Shown here: piece by piece, positions 35,519 through 43,911 of the stretch
Layout of the letters: every line of letters starts with the position of its first letter
Numbering within the stretch: the first letter of the stretch is position 1
Assembly: GCF_001641695.1 (NCBI RefSeq)
Contig: NZ_LSEF01000037.1
Span: forward strand, 128,965-190,808
Direction: 5' to 3'
From: Bradyrhizobium neotropicale
GTDB taxonomy: Bacteria; Pseudomonadota; Alphaproteobacteria; Rhizobiales; Xanthobacteraceae
Length of the DNA stretch: 61,844 nucleotides
Made by a program: the position numbers and the translations under genes
Notes under the pieces: generated by a model
What the model was told of the DNA's origin: nothing
What the model saw: only the letters and a program-made list of their open reading frames with translations
Database searches by the model: none

Positions 35519-36820
35519 ATGAGCTTTTCCAGCATTTTCGCGCAGTTCGTTGCGCTGCTCGGCGGCATCGCGCTGCAATGGCGGCGGATGTCCGGCACCG
35601 AGCCGGCGCCGGCCTGGGGCCAGACCCCGGCGATCCCCGAGGCGAAGCCGCAAGGCGCGATCCCCACGTTGAAGATGCCGACCGCGCGTGGTTGGCGCGA
35701 GGGGCACAAGCCGACGGCCGCGCCGGGGCTGAAGGTCAACGCATTCGCGACCGGGCTCGACCATCCGCGCTGGATCGAGGTGCTGCCCAATGGCGACGTG
35801 CTCATTGCGGAGGCGACGCAGGTCGCAGGCCCTCCCCGCACCGTGTTTCACTATGCGATGCAGGCGACGATGCGGCGCGCGGCGGCACTCGGCATCAGCG
35901 CCAACCGCATCACGCTCTTGCGCGACAAGGACGGCGACGGCGTGGCCGAGCAGCGCGGCGCCTTCATGGAGAATTTGAGCCAGCCCTTCGGCATGGCGCT
36001 GGTCGGCGACACCTTCTACGTCGGCAACACCGACGGCGTGATGGCATTCCCCTATGTCGCAGGCGCCGATCGCATCACCGCGCCGGGCAAGCGGCTCACC
36101 AATTTCAAGCCGAGCGGACACTGGACGCGGAGCCTGCTCGCGAGCCCCGACGGCAAGAAGCTCTATGCCGGCGTCGGCTCGCTCAGCAACATCGCCGAGC
36201 TCGGCATGGAGGTCGAGGAAGGCCGCGCGGCGGTCTACGAGCTAGACCTCGACGCCGGGACGCATCGCATCTTCGCCGGCGGCCTACGCAATCCTGTTGG
36301 CCTTGCCTGGGAGCCGACGACGTCCGTGCTCTGGACCGTCGTCAACGAGCGCGACGGCCTCGGCGACGAGACGCCGCCGGACTATCTCACCTCGGTGCGC
36401 GACGGTGGTTTCTACGGCTGGCCCTATTGCTACTGGGGCAAGACGGTGGACGATCGCGTGCCGCAGGACCCGGCGCTGGTCGCCAGGGCGATCACGCCGG
36501 ACTATGCGCTCGGCGGCCACACCGCTTCGCTCGGCCTGTGCTGGATGCCGGCCGGCACGCTGCCGGGCTTCCCGGACGGCATGGTGATCGGCCAGCACGG
36601 CTCGTGGAATCGCAGCAAGCTGTCCGGCTACAAGGTCGTGTTCATCCCGTTCGAGAACGGCCGCCCGTCCGGCCCGGCGCGCGACATCCTCTCGGGCTTC
36701 CTGTCGCCGGACGAGAAGGAATCCTATGGACGGCCGGTCGGCGTTGCGATCGGACCCGACAAGTCGCTGCTGATGGCCGACGACGTCGGCAACGTGATCT
36801 GGCGCGTCACCGGCGCGTAA
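35519..36820 (+). CDS. PQQ-dependent sorbosone/sugar dehydrogenase-like beta-propeller
   Basis: A 433-residue exported or membrane-anchored protein (hydrophobic N-terminus IFAQFVALLGGIAL). The propeller blades show the glucose/sorbosone dehydrogenase pattern: GLDHPRWIEVLPNGDVLIAE, ITLLRDKDGDGVAE (a calcium-type loop), AGGLRNPVGLAWEP and MVIGQHGSWNRSKLSGYKVV. It should oxidise an aldose or similar in the periplasm, probably with PQQ; no PQQ biosynthesis genes are near. AGGGGA lies before the ATG at 35519; the frame remains open upstream but that part is not protein-like. Confidence 0.88.
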   Translation: MSFSSIFAQFVALLGGIALQWRRMSGTEPAPAWGQTPAIPEAKPQGAIPTLKMPTARGWREGHKPTAAPGLKVNAFATGLDHPRWIEVLPNGDVLIAEATQVAGPPRTVFHYAMQATMRRAAALGISANRITLLRDKDGDGVAEQRGAFMENLSQPFGMALVGDTFYVGNTDGVMAFPYVAGADRITAPGKRLTNFKPSGHWTRSLLASPDGKKLYAGVGSLSNIAELGMEVEEGRAAVYELDLDAGTHRIFAGGLRNPVGLAWEPTTSVLWTVVNERDGLGDETPPDYLTSVRDGGFYGWPYCYWGKTVDDRVPQDPALVARAITPDYALGGHTASLGLCWMPAGTLPGFPDGMVIGQHGSWNRSKLSGYKVVFIPFENGRPSGPARDILSGFLSPDEKESYGRPVGVAIGPDKSLLMADDVGNVIWRVTGA

Positions 36821-36835
36821 GGACTTTAATAGTTT

Positions 36836-36883
36836 GAGCATGATCTTTCGGAAAACCGCTACACCCTTTTCCGGATCATGCTC
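36836..36883. repeat. Palindromic repeat (GAGCATGATC type), probable bidirectional terminator
   Basis: Outer arms GAGCATGATC and GATCATGCTC, inner arms CGGAAAA and TTTTCCG, with a loop CCGCTACACCC between them. It fills the gap between the convergent sorbosone dehydrogenase and NadX-like genes and touches the last base of the latter's stop codon. The A and T tracts suit termination in either direction. I know this motif as a common Bradyrhizobium intergenic element. Confidence 0.8.
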
Positions 36884-37707
36884 TATGTCCCGACACAGAG
36901 CGTGGCGCGCTGCTTGCGGAGCAGCGCGATCACCGACAGCGCCGTGATGATCCCGGTCTTGGGATTTTCGGACGGGATGTTCTCGATGGACATCGAGAAG
37001 CGCGCCGAATCCGACTCGACCTCGATGCGATGAACGTTGCGCGTCACGGTCGGGTCGGCCCAGATCTGCACCAAGGTGCGGTCGGGCCCGACGCCAGCCA
37101 GCGACAGCGCGACCGCGACGTTGAGGTTGGCCGGAAAACCCTTGGCCGCCTCGCGCGCGGTGCCCTCGAACAGCTTGAGCGGCTCGCGAAGGTTATCGAT
37201 GTCGATGCCGTTCTCGACGATGAACGGCGCGCCCTTCAGCCCATCGATCGGCTTGCGCGTGACCATCTTCACCGAATGGATGGTGCCGACCGCGGCGGCG
37301 TTGACGGCATCGAGCCCGATCAACGCACCGGTTGGCACGATGATGCGCCCGCCATTGGCGCGGGCGAGATCGATGAGATCGGAATTGTCCAGCAGCGCGC
37401 CGACACTGACGACGACCGCGGTCTTGCCGCGCTTCACCGCCGGTTCGACGATCGAGCGCAGATGCCGGCTCGGCGCACATTCGACCACGATGTCCGCGGC
37501 ATCGCCGAGCTGATCGATCGGCACGACCTGCGGCGGGCGGCGGAGGCCACTCAGGAAGGCCTGATGCTTGGCGGGATCTCGCACCGCGACGGCCGACAGC
37601 GCCAACCCTTCGATGCCCTGATCGAGCGCGGTCGCGATCTTGGTGCCGATCGAGCCCAGACCGGCGATCGCCACCCGCAATTCGTTCGAAGCTCTCTGTT
37701 CGGTCAT
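36883..37707 (-). CDS. Aspartate dehydrogenase-like protein (NadX family)
   Basis: A 274-residue NAD(P)-dependent dehydrogenase: Rossmann motif RVAIAGLGSIGTKIATAL, DIVVECAPSRHLR, GRIIVPTGALIGLDAVNAA and the catalytic-domain segment GFPANLNVAVALSLAG. These match the L-aspartate dehydrogenase family, which converts aspartate to iminoaspartate or oxaloacetate for NAD synthesis or amino-acid breakdown. It follows the LysR gene on the same strand by 38 bp, next to the divergent tartrate genes, so its real substrate may be related to tartrate or oxaloacetate metabolism. The start at 37707 is chosen; a TTG at 37749 overlaps the LysR stop. Confidence 0.82.
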   Translation of the reverse strand: MTEQRASNELRVAIAGLGSIGTKIATALDQGIEGLALSAVAVRDPAKHQAFLSGLRRPPQVVPIDQLGDAADIVVECAPSRHLRSIVEPAVKRGKTAVVVSVGALLDNSDLIDLARANGGRIIVPTGALIGLDAVNAAAVGTIHSVKMVTRKPIDGLKGAPFIVENGIDIDNLREPLKLFEGTAREAAKGFPANLNVAVALSLAGVGPDRTLVQIWADPTVTRNVHRIEVESDSARFSMSIENIPSENPKTGIITALSVIALLRKQRATLCVGT

Positions 37708-37745
37708 CGCATCGTACTTTCTCGCCAAGCCGGTGTCATAGCTCT

Positions 37746-38663
37746 TCAAGCCTCCCGCGCATAGCTGCGCAGGCGCGCTTCCAGCACGGACAGCATCGCA
37801 TCACGAACCGGATCGCGCGAGGCGCGCAGCCATGCCGCCGCCAGCGGCAGCCGGCCGACCGGGCCGCTCTGCCGCGGCCGCAGCGGAACGAACCGCACGC
37901 CCGAGACCGCCATCCGCGTCGTCCAGCGCGGCACGATCGCAACGCCAAGACGGGTTGCGACCAAATTGATGATGGTCTGCTTCTCGTCGGCGACCTGCAC
38001 GATCCGCGGCGTCAGGCCGGCCTGCTCGAACAGCTTTATGGTGAGGTCGTAGCTGTGCGGCCGCGAGCGGCGGTCCGGCACCAGCATCTGTTCGTCCGCG
38101 ATCTCGGACAATGCGATCGACTTCTTCCCAGCGAGCGCATGCCGCTGCGGGAACGCCACGATCGCGGTCTCCTGGAAGAGAGGGCGGAATTCGAGCCGCT
38201 TGTCCGGCCGGTCGGGCGGCCGGACGAAGGCGAGATCGAGCGCGCCGGTCAGAATCTTCGGAAGCAGCCGGACGGTCTTGTCCTCCAGAAGCTGCACCGC
38301 GATCTCCGGATGCTTGGCGCGAAAGTCGCGCAAGAGCAGCGGCAGCAGTCCCGCCGCGGCGCTGTCGATGGCGCCGACCCGCAGCCGCCGCGCGGTCTGC
38401 TCGCGGGAGCGGTTGCGTAAGTTGCTCTCGACCGCCTCGACGCGGGCGAGGATGGCGCGGGCATCACGCAGCAGCGTCGTGCCGTCTTCGGTGAGCGACA
38501 CGGCGCGCGTCGTCCGCGCGAACAGCCGCGTTCCCAGATCCTCCTCGAGCAGCCTGATCTGGCGCCCGAGCGCGGAGGGCAGCATCTGGAGATGCTGCGC
38601 CGCCCGGCCGAAATGCAGCTGATCGGCTGCCGCCACGAAGCATCGAAGCTGATGCAATTCCAT
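37746..38663 (-). CDS. LysR family regulator
   Basis: A 305-residue regulator with a winged helix-turn-helix (MELHQLRCFVAAADQLHFGR, LPSALGRQIRLLEEDLG, FARTTRAVSLTEDG) and a LysR effector domain (LALRPPDRP-like segment ALDLAFVRPPDRPDKRLE, IINLVATRLGVAIVPRW). It is divergent from the MFS/ttuC operon and upstream of the NadX-like gene on its own strand, so it probably governs both units in response to tartrate or a related acid. The intergenic region has TTATA...TATAA (38708-38728), compatible with a LysR box. Confidence 0.92.
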   Translation of the reverse strand: MELHQLRCFVAAADQLHFGRAAQHLQMLPSALGRQIRLLEEDLGTRLFARTTRAVSLTEDGTTLLRDARAILARVEAVESNLRNRSREQTARRLRVGAIDSAAAGLLPLLLRDFRAKHPEIAVQLLEDKTVRLLPKILTGALDLAFVRPPDRPDKRLEFRPLFQETAIVAFPQRHALAGKKSIALSEIADEQMLVPDRRSRPHSYDLTIKLFEQAGLTPRIVQVADEKQTIINLVATRLGVAIVPRWTTRMAVSGVRFVPLRPRQSGPVGRLPLAAAWLRASRDPVRDAMLSVLEARLRSYAREA

Positions 38664-38707
38664 TCGCCGGTCCTGTTCCGAATCCTCTCGCCCGATCTTT
38701 CCCTGGA

Positions 38708-38728
38708 TTATATCATTTTTTTGTATAA
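38708..38728. promoter_or_regulatory. Possible LysR-type operator
   Basis: TTATA and TATAA are separated by 11 bp of T-rich DNA, which is the T-N11-A geometry of LysR boxes. It lies between the divergent LysR and MFS starts. The arms are short and AT-rich, so it may instead be a promoter element. Confidence 0.4.
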
Positions 38729-38834
38729 AGCAGCGCCAATTGAGTCCGCCTCTTCTCCTCGCCTAGGCTTGCTGATGGCGTGGACCTTAAGGGTCCGCCG
38801 GCACAACGATAAACCAGATATCGAGGAGGCCAGG

Positions 38835-40133
38835 GTGGCGAGCGAGCTTCAGACGCGCGTGCTGCGCAAGATCACGTTGCGCATCGTTCCCTTCATCATG
38901 CTGCTCTACTTCGTGGCCTTCATCGACCGCGTCAATATCGGCTTCGCCTCGCTGACGATGAACAAGGACATCGGCCTGTCGCCGGCGGTCTACGGCTTCG
39001 GCGCCGGCATCTTCTTCTGGGGCTATTTCCTGTTCGAGGTGCCCTCCAACATCATCCTGCACAAGGTCGGCGCACGGATCTGGATCGCACGGGTGATGAT
39101 CACCTGGGGCCTGGTGTCGGCTGCGATGGCCTTCGTGCAGGGCGCGACCAGCTTCTACGTGCTGCGCTTCCTGCTCGGCGTCGCCGAAGCCGGCTTCTTT
39201 CCCGGCATCATCCTCTACCTCTCCTACTGGTTCCCGGCGCGCCAACGCGCCGCGGTGACCGCGCTGTTCATGGCCGCGGCGCCGCTCTCGACCGTGCTGG
39301 GGTCGCCGATCTCCGGCGCGCTTCTGGAGATGGACGGCCTGCTCGGCTTGAAGGGCTGGCAATGGCTGTTCGTGCTGGAGGCGCTGCCGGCGGTGGTGCT
39401 CGGCTTCGTCGTGCTGGTGTTCCTGACCGACCGTCCGGAGAAGGCCACATGGCTCGCGGACGACGAGCGCCGGTGGCTGGTCGAGGCCATGAACGCGGAG
39501 ACCACGAGCAAGGCCGCGACCGCGAGCCACAGCATCTGGCGCGGGCTTGCCGATCCGCGCGTGCTGGCACTGTCGCTGATCTATTTCGGTACCTCGGCCG
39601 GCCTCTACACGCTCGGCGTCTGGGCACCGCAGATCATCAAGCAGTTCGGCCTGTCCTCGCTCCAGGTCGGCTTCCTCAACGCGGTGCCCGCGACCGCCGC
39701 CGTCGTCGCCATGATCCTGTGGGCGCGGCACTCGGACCGGACCGGCGAGCGCACCTGGCACGTTGTCTGGGCCTGTCTGCTCGCTGCCGCAGGTCTCGCC
39801 TTCGCCGGCCTTGCAACCGGCGTGGTCAGCGTTCTCGTCGCGCTGGCGCTGGTCAATATCGGCATCTCCTCGGCCAAGCCGCCGCTCTGGAGCATGCCGA
39901 CGATGTTCCTGTCGGGGTCGGCCGCCGCGGCCGGGATCGCCACCATCAACTCGATCGGCAATCTCGGTGGCTTCGTCGGACCCGCCATGATCGGCTGGGT
40001 CAAGGACCAGACCGGCAGTTTCGTCGGCGGACTTTACTTCGTCGGCGGCCTGCTCGTTCTCTCCGCTGTCCTCACCCTGCTATTGTCGCGTGCGCAGACC
40101 GTACGCGCCGAGCCCGTCACGCAATCCCACTGA
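38835..40133 (+). CDS. MFS transporter, anion:cation symporter type (tartrate-like)
   Basis: A 432-residue carrier with 12 helices. ACS-family signatures: FIMLLYFVAFIDRVNIGFAS in helix 1, GYFLFEVPSNIILHKVGARIW, RFLLGVAEAGFFPGIILYLSYWFP and GWQWLFVLEALPAVVLGF. Members import tartrate, glucarate, phthalate and similar acids. The start GTG at 38835 has AGGAGG at 5-nt spacing, a much better signal than the ATG at 38775. The tartrate dehydrogenase gene follows by 21 bp, so tartrate or a related dicarboxylate is the likely substrate. Confidence 0.9.
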   Translation: MASELQTRVLRKITLRIVPFIMLLYFVAFIDRVNIGFASLTMNKDIGLSPAVYGFGAGIFFWGYFLFEVPSNIILHKVGARIWIARVMITWGLVSAAMAFVQGATSFYVLRFLLGVAEAGFFPGIILYLSYWFPARQRAAVTALFMAAAPLSTVLGSPISGALLEMDGLLGLKGWQWLFVLEALPAVVLGFVVLVFLTDRPEKATWLADDERRWLVEAMNAETTSKAATASHSIWRGLADPRVLALSLIYFGTSAGLYTLGVWAPQIIKQFGLSSLQVGFLNAVPATAAVVAMILWARHSDRTGERTWHVVWACLLAAAGLAFAGLATGVVSVLVALALVNIGISSAKPPLWSMPTMFLSGSAAAAGIATINSIGNLGGFVGPAMIGWVKDQTGSFVGGLYFVGGLLVLSAVLTLLLSRAQTVRAEPVTQSH

Positions 40134-40154
40134 TATCTCAAACGGAGCATTCCC

Positions 40155-41228
40155 ATGCGTACCCATTCGATCGCAGCAATCCCCGCCGACGGAATCGGCC
40201 CCGAGGTCATCTCCGCCGGCGTCCGTGTGCTGGAGGCGCTGGCAAAGCGCAGCGGCGACCTCGCCTTCAACGTCAAGACCTTCGACTGGGGCTCGGACTA
40301 CTACAAGAAGCACGGCGTGATGATGCCGGCCGATGGCCTCGCCGAACTGAAGAAGTTCGACGCGATCTATTTCGGCGCGGTCGGCGCACCCGACGTGCCC
40401 GACCACATCACGCTGTGGGGCCTGCGCCTGCCGATCTGCCAGGGCTTCGACCAGTACGCCAATGTGCGGCCGACCAAGATCCTGCCGGGCGTCGCCTCGC
40501 CACTGCGCAATGTCGGCGTCGGCGATCTCGACTGGGTGATCGTGCGGGAGAACTCGGAAGGCGAATATGCCGGCATGGGCGGCCGCGCCCACAAGGGCCT
40601 GCCCGAAGAAGTCGGCACCGAGGTCGCGGTGTTCACCCGCGTCGGCGTCACGCGCATCATGCGCTATGCGTTCCAGCTCGCGCAGTCGCGTCCGCGCAAG
40701 CTGCTCACGGTGGTGACCAAGTCGAACGCGCAGCGCCACGGCATGGTGATGTGGGACGAGATCGCCGCCGAGGTCGCGCGCGAATTCCCCGACGTCACCT
40801 GGGACAAGGTGCTGGTCGATGCCATGACCGTGCGCATGACGCTGCATCCGAAGAGCCTCGACACCATTGTCGCGACCAATCTCCACGCCGACATCCTCTC
40901 CGATCTCGCCGGCGCGCTCGCCGGCAGCCTCGGCGTGGCGCCGACCGGCAACATCGATCCGCAGCGCCGCTTCCCGTCGATGTTCGAGCCGATCCACGGC
41001 TCGGCCTTCGACATCACCGGCAAGGGCATCGCCAATCCGGTGGCCACCTTCTGGACCGGCGCGCAGATGCTCGAGCATCTCGGCGAGAAGGACGCAGCGA
41101 ACCGGCTGATGGTGGCCGTCGAGCGCGTCTGCGCGGCCGGCGTGCTGACGCCTGACGTCGGCGGCAAGGCGACGACCGAGGAAGTCACCGACGCCGTGAT
41201 CGACGCGATCCACGGCTCGAACGTCTAA
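40155..41228 (+). CDS. ttuC: Tartrate dehydrogenase/decarboxylase
   Basis: A 357-residue enzyme of the isocitrate/isopropylmalate dehydrogenase fold: AAIPADGIGPEVISAGVRVLE, VRENSEGEYAGMGGR, the lysine/asparagine site TVVTKSNAQRHGM, VDAMTVRMTLHP, ATNLHADILSDLAGALAGSLG and FEPIHGSAFDITGKGIANP. The pattern matches TtuC-type tartrate dehydrogenase, which oxidises tartrate to oxaloglycolate and can decarboxylate D-malate. It is the second gene in the MFS operon. GGAG lies 8 nt before the ATG. D-malate dehydrogenase activity is an alternative within the same family. Confidence 0.9.
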   Translation: MRTHSIAAIPADGIGPEVISAGVRVLEALAKRSGDLAFNVKTFDWGSDYYKKHGVMMPADGLAELKKFDAIYFGAVGAPDVPDHITLWGLRLPICQGFDQYANVRPTKILPGVASPLRNVGVGDLDWVIVRENSEGEYAGMGGRAHKGLPEEVGTEVAVFTRVGVTRIMRYAFQLAQSRPRKLLTVVTKSNAQRHGMVMWDEIAAEVAREFPDVTWDKVLVDAMTVRMTLHPKSLDTIVATNLHADILSDLAGALAGSLGVAPTGNIDPQRRFPSMFEPIHGSAFDITGKGIANPVATFWTGAQMLEHLGEKDAANRLMVAVERVCAAGVLTPDVGGKATTEEVTDAVIDAIHGSNV

Positions 41229-41316
41229 CAGTCTCGGGAGAGCACGCGATCGGAGTGACATCCGATGCCAGACTGGTTGAGGGAGATCGGCGGCCTGAGT
41301 CTTCCTCGACCATCAC

Positions 41317-41337
41317 GGCCCGGAGCGTCTCCGGGCC
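41317..41337. terminator. Hairpin between convergent ttuC and pilZ genes
   Basis: Stem GGCCCGGAG, loop CGT, stem CTCCGGGCC. It lies 3 bp beyond the PilZ stop and 88 bp beyond ttuC. The tail is only weakly T-rich, so termination is likely but not certain. Confidence 0.55.
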
Positions 41338-41339
41338 CT

Positions 41340-41582
41340 CTAGTCCACAAATTCAACGCCAATGCGATTTCCGCTGGACCAGATCACGCGACAATCCCTG
41401 ATCGTACGGCTCCTCTCCAGCATCAGCTTGAAGCGGGGTCGGACATAGATCTTGTCCGATATCTCGATCGCGGCGCCATGATCGGACAGATTGACCACGT
41501 GGCATCGCATGCTGGATCCGTCGCCGGCAATGTAGGCGATCTCGCTGACGGACGTGCGCTGCTCTCTGCGTCGCTCTTCCAC
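41340..41582 (-). CDS. Single-domain PilZ c-di-GMP-binding protein
   Basis: An 80-residue protein that is essentially one PilZ domain. The N-terminal RxxxR motif (RRREQR) and the strand motif N/DxSxxG (VVNLSDHGAAIEI) are both present, so it probably binds c-di-GMP. It ends with the typical strand NRIGVEFVD. The start is GTG at 41582 with TAGGT upstream. It may respond to c-di-GMP set by the two GGDEF-EAL proteins in this window, but the target is unknown. It is convergent with ttuC. Confidence 0.88.
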   Translation of the reverse strand: MEERRREQRTSVSEIAYIAGDGSSMRCHVVNLSDHGAAIEISDKIYVRPRFKLMLERSRTIRDCRVIWSSGNRIGVEFVD

Positions 41583-41904
41583 CGGTGACCTACGCCTTCC
41601 CGTTCCTGCCGCGCAGAATGTGGACCCGATCAGGTGACCATTGATCCAGACCGAAACCGACCGTTCCCGTCCGCGCTTTTGCTGACAAGGACACGAGGTA
41701 ATTGGTTACTTACAAAATTGACCGTCCGGGGCCTTCGAAGGCCGGGAATGGAGGCAAACCCGACCGGCGCAGGCCTTCCCGGACAACACGTGGATGAATG
41801 GCGTGTCAGCCTCGCATGATGCGCGCGAAACATTCAGAAAGCGCTAACGGGGCTCACTCAGGCAGAACACCTCGGCTATGGACCAAGTCGCCCCTTGGCC
41901 GGCG
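41583..41904. other. Non-coding gap between pilZ and the TPR gene
   Basis: About 320 bp. It should contain the pilZ promoter and the end of the TPR transcript. A 14-bp palindrome GGCCTTCGAAGGCC lies at 41730-41743. Short frames here have no ribosome site or protein-like composition. I see no RNA gene. Confidence 0.5.
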
Positions 41905-42759
41905 TCACTGCACGCCATGGCGGGCGAAATCGTCAGCGACCTTGGCCTCGATGATCCTTGCCGCCGAGATGTCGCTGTTGCCGCCGGCTTTGTCACCCTG
42001 CCTGAGCTTGGCAAGCCCGCGTCCATAAAGCGCGCTTGCCAAGCGTGGCTCGACACGCAGCGCCGAATTGTAGTCATCGATGGCCGCAGCGAGTTGGCTC
42101 ATCTTCAAATGGATCAGCGCTCGCGAGTCGTATGTCGCAGCATTTTCCGGTCCCGACTGAATCGCCCTGTTGCAGTCGTCGAGCCCGGCCTGCAGATCGC
42201 CGAGGATCGCTCGGATCCAGCAACGTCCGCTCCAGGCAAGACTGGAATTCGGATCGAGACGAATGGCCTCGTCGAAATCGCGCGCGGCGCGCTCGAACTG
42301 GTTCATTTTCAGGTAGGCTTCCCCACGGTTGGCGAAGGCGCCGCCGTAATTGGGGTTGACCTCGATGGCCTGGTCGAACGCCTTGACCGCGTCGTCATAT
42401 GCTCCCTTCCTCAGGTAGGCCACGCCGCGGTTGTTCATGGGCTTGGCGTAAGCTGACGCGAGCTCTATGGCCTGATCGAAATCTCTGATCGCCCGGTCGT
42501 ACTCCGCTGTTGCGGTGTACGCATTGCCGCGATTGTTGTACGCCACGGCCAGCGCGTCCGCCTTGGCCTCACCGGAATCGATGAGCGCCGTACAGCCGGC
42601 GATCCTGGCTTGAGGCGGGATGCGGTCCGCACCATTGCACTGTTCGATGCTCTTGAGCTGGCTATGCTTCTGCAACTGCTGCGCCGCCGCCGGTGAACCG
42701 AGCAACAGCAAGACGAGAATGGGTGCGACGCTGTCGATGATGGCGGCCCTCATGGTCAT
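41905..42759 (-). CDS. Secreted TPR-repeat protein
   Basis: A 284-residue exported protein: signal segment (MTMRAAIIDSVAPILVLLLLGSPAAAQ), then at least five TPR units, for example ALAVAYNNRGNAYTATAEYD, PMNNRGVAYLRKGAYDDAVK, GAFANRGEAYLKMNQFERAA, SLAWSGRCWIRAILGDLQAG and ATYDSRALIHLKMSQLAAAI. It would be a periplasmic protein-protein adaptor. It lies 48 bp after the FecR-domain gene on the same strand, so the two likely form an operon divergent from the giant FecR-VCBS-RTX gene. The start could be the ATG at 42759 or 42753. Confidence 0.88.
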   Translation of the reverse strand: MTMRAAIIDSVAPILVLLLLGSPAAAQQLQKHSQLKSIEQCNGADRIPPQARIAGCTALIDSGEAKADALAVAYNNRGNAYTATAEYDRAIRDFDQAIELASAYAKPMNNRGVAYLRKGAYDDAVKAFDQAIEVNPNYGGAFANRGEAYLKMNQFERAARDFDEAIRLDPNSSLAWSGRCWIRAILGDLQAGLDDCNRAIQSGPENAATYDSRALIHLKMSQLAAAIDDYNSALRVEPRLASALYGRGLAKLRQGDKAGGNSDISAARIIEAKVADDFARHGVQ

Positions 42760-42807
42760 GTCCGTATCAGGCCCCAATGGAAACAGACCGAGCAGCACGA
42801 ATTCGCT

Positions 42808-43458
42808 TTAGCATCCTCGGCAGATGTTCAGCTTGCGATCGGCCGCGTCTGCGCGCTGCGGCGTCTTGGCGGCTGCGCGCTTCTTGAGCAATTTGCTCTT
42901 GCCCTCTTCGATAAGAGTCGAAAACTTGGTAGAACCATCATCCGAAATTTCGATGTGCGGCGTGGTGCCTCGGATTCCCATGGTTGCGACCGGCGTATCG
43001 ACCTTCATATCGCCTGTCTTGGCGACCTTGCCGGCAACAAACGTGGCCGTCCCCTTGGTCAGATTGAAGAACGTCGCGTTGGATTTTCCCTCAGGCTCAT
43101 ACACGTACTCGTCCAGAGTCATGCGGGCGTTGCTCGACAGATTGAACGAGGACCCATCGCTGAAGTTGATGCCGACCCGGCTGTCGGCCTCGGTTCGCAC
43201 CACATCGCCCAGATAGACGACATCGCCAACCCTGGTTTGGGCGGCCTGATCTCCGAGGTTCGCCTGGACCACGACCGCGCCTTTGTGCTCGATCGTGACC
43301 GAGCCGACGACGACTATGACCTTACCGATGGGTTTTGCCGCAGCATCCTGAACGGCGGGCGTCGCAGGGTTGACTTGCGCTTGCGCTGGACCAGCGAGAA
43401 CATTCGCAAATACCCAAACGAAACCGGCCACCAAAGCAGCTATCGTTTGCCTGCACAT
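42808..43458 (-). CDS. Exported FecR-domain protein
   Basis: A 216-residue protein with a signal peptide (MCRQTIAALVAGFVWVFANVLAGPAQA) and a FecR-like domain at about residues 45-170: GKVIVVVGSVTIEHKGAVVV, RVGDVVYLGDVVRTEADSRV, NLSSNARMTLDEYVYEPEG, ATFVAGKVAKTGDMKVDTPV, ATMGIRGTTPHIEI. It has no sigma-regulator helix, so it is not a classic FecR anti-sigma factor. The C-terminus is basic and ends NICRGC, with a CxxC pair. The domain closely resembles the N-terminus of the divergent 1368-residue protein, which suggests the two bind the same target or each other. AAGG precedes the start. Confidence 0.9.
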   Translation of the reverse strand: MCRQTIAALVAGFVWVFANVLAGPAQAQVNPATPAVQDAAAKPIGKVIVVVGSVTIEHKGAVVVQANLGDQAAQTRVGDVVYLGDVVRTEADSRVGINFSDGSSFNLSSNARMTLDEYVYEPEGKSNATFFNLTKGTATFVAGKVAKTGDMKVDTPVATMGIRGTTPHIEISDDGSTKFSTLIEEGKSKLLKKRAAAKTPQRADAADRKLNICRGC

Positions 43459-43911
43459 GACCCGCCCTTTCCGAGAAGATCTCGTTCGCGTGGCCGCTTG
43501 ATGTCTCGTTGAACCCTGGCTTAAGCCTGCACCTCATGCATCACGGGTATCTACGACCTGGATCGGTCCTGCGGACCAGTCCCCCAGATGGAGTACCTCT
43601 TTTTTGCCATCGATCTTAGTTCCAAGCCATTTGCCTGACCACCAAAAGTAAGTCACATTTTGTTTTGCGCAGCTCAATCGTGAACTGTTCTTGAGAGACA
43701 ACACCCGCTCGCGTCGGGCATTGCCGTTCGCGTGAACCCGTCATCCTCTTGGCTATACGTATTAAGATCGGTTTTCTTCATCAGACGTTTTCGGCGTGCA
43801 AGCCCAAGTTTGCCAACGCTAATCTATTTGCCCCGTGGCGTAGGCAAAACCAACAAGAAGACTGCGGCATCGCACCGAGCCTGAACTATCCAGCAGGCGA
43901 GGCTACATCCA
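43459..43911. promoter_or_regulatory. Divergent promoter region of the FecR/TPR and FecR-VCBS-RTX genes
   Basis: 453 bp with lower GC than its surroundings. It must hold both promoters. Short frames here are not protein-like. A small inverted repeat GGTCC-tgc-GGACC lies at about 43564-43576. The length suggests room for regulator binding, but I cannot name a site. Confidence 0.5.

Noticed and set aside
42808..43458. The FecR protein as a sigma-factor regulator of iron uptake
   Set aside because: There is no ECF sigma gene or TonB receptor nearby and the protein has a signal peptide instead of the cytoplasmic anti-sigma helices.
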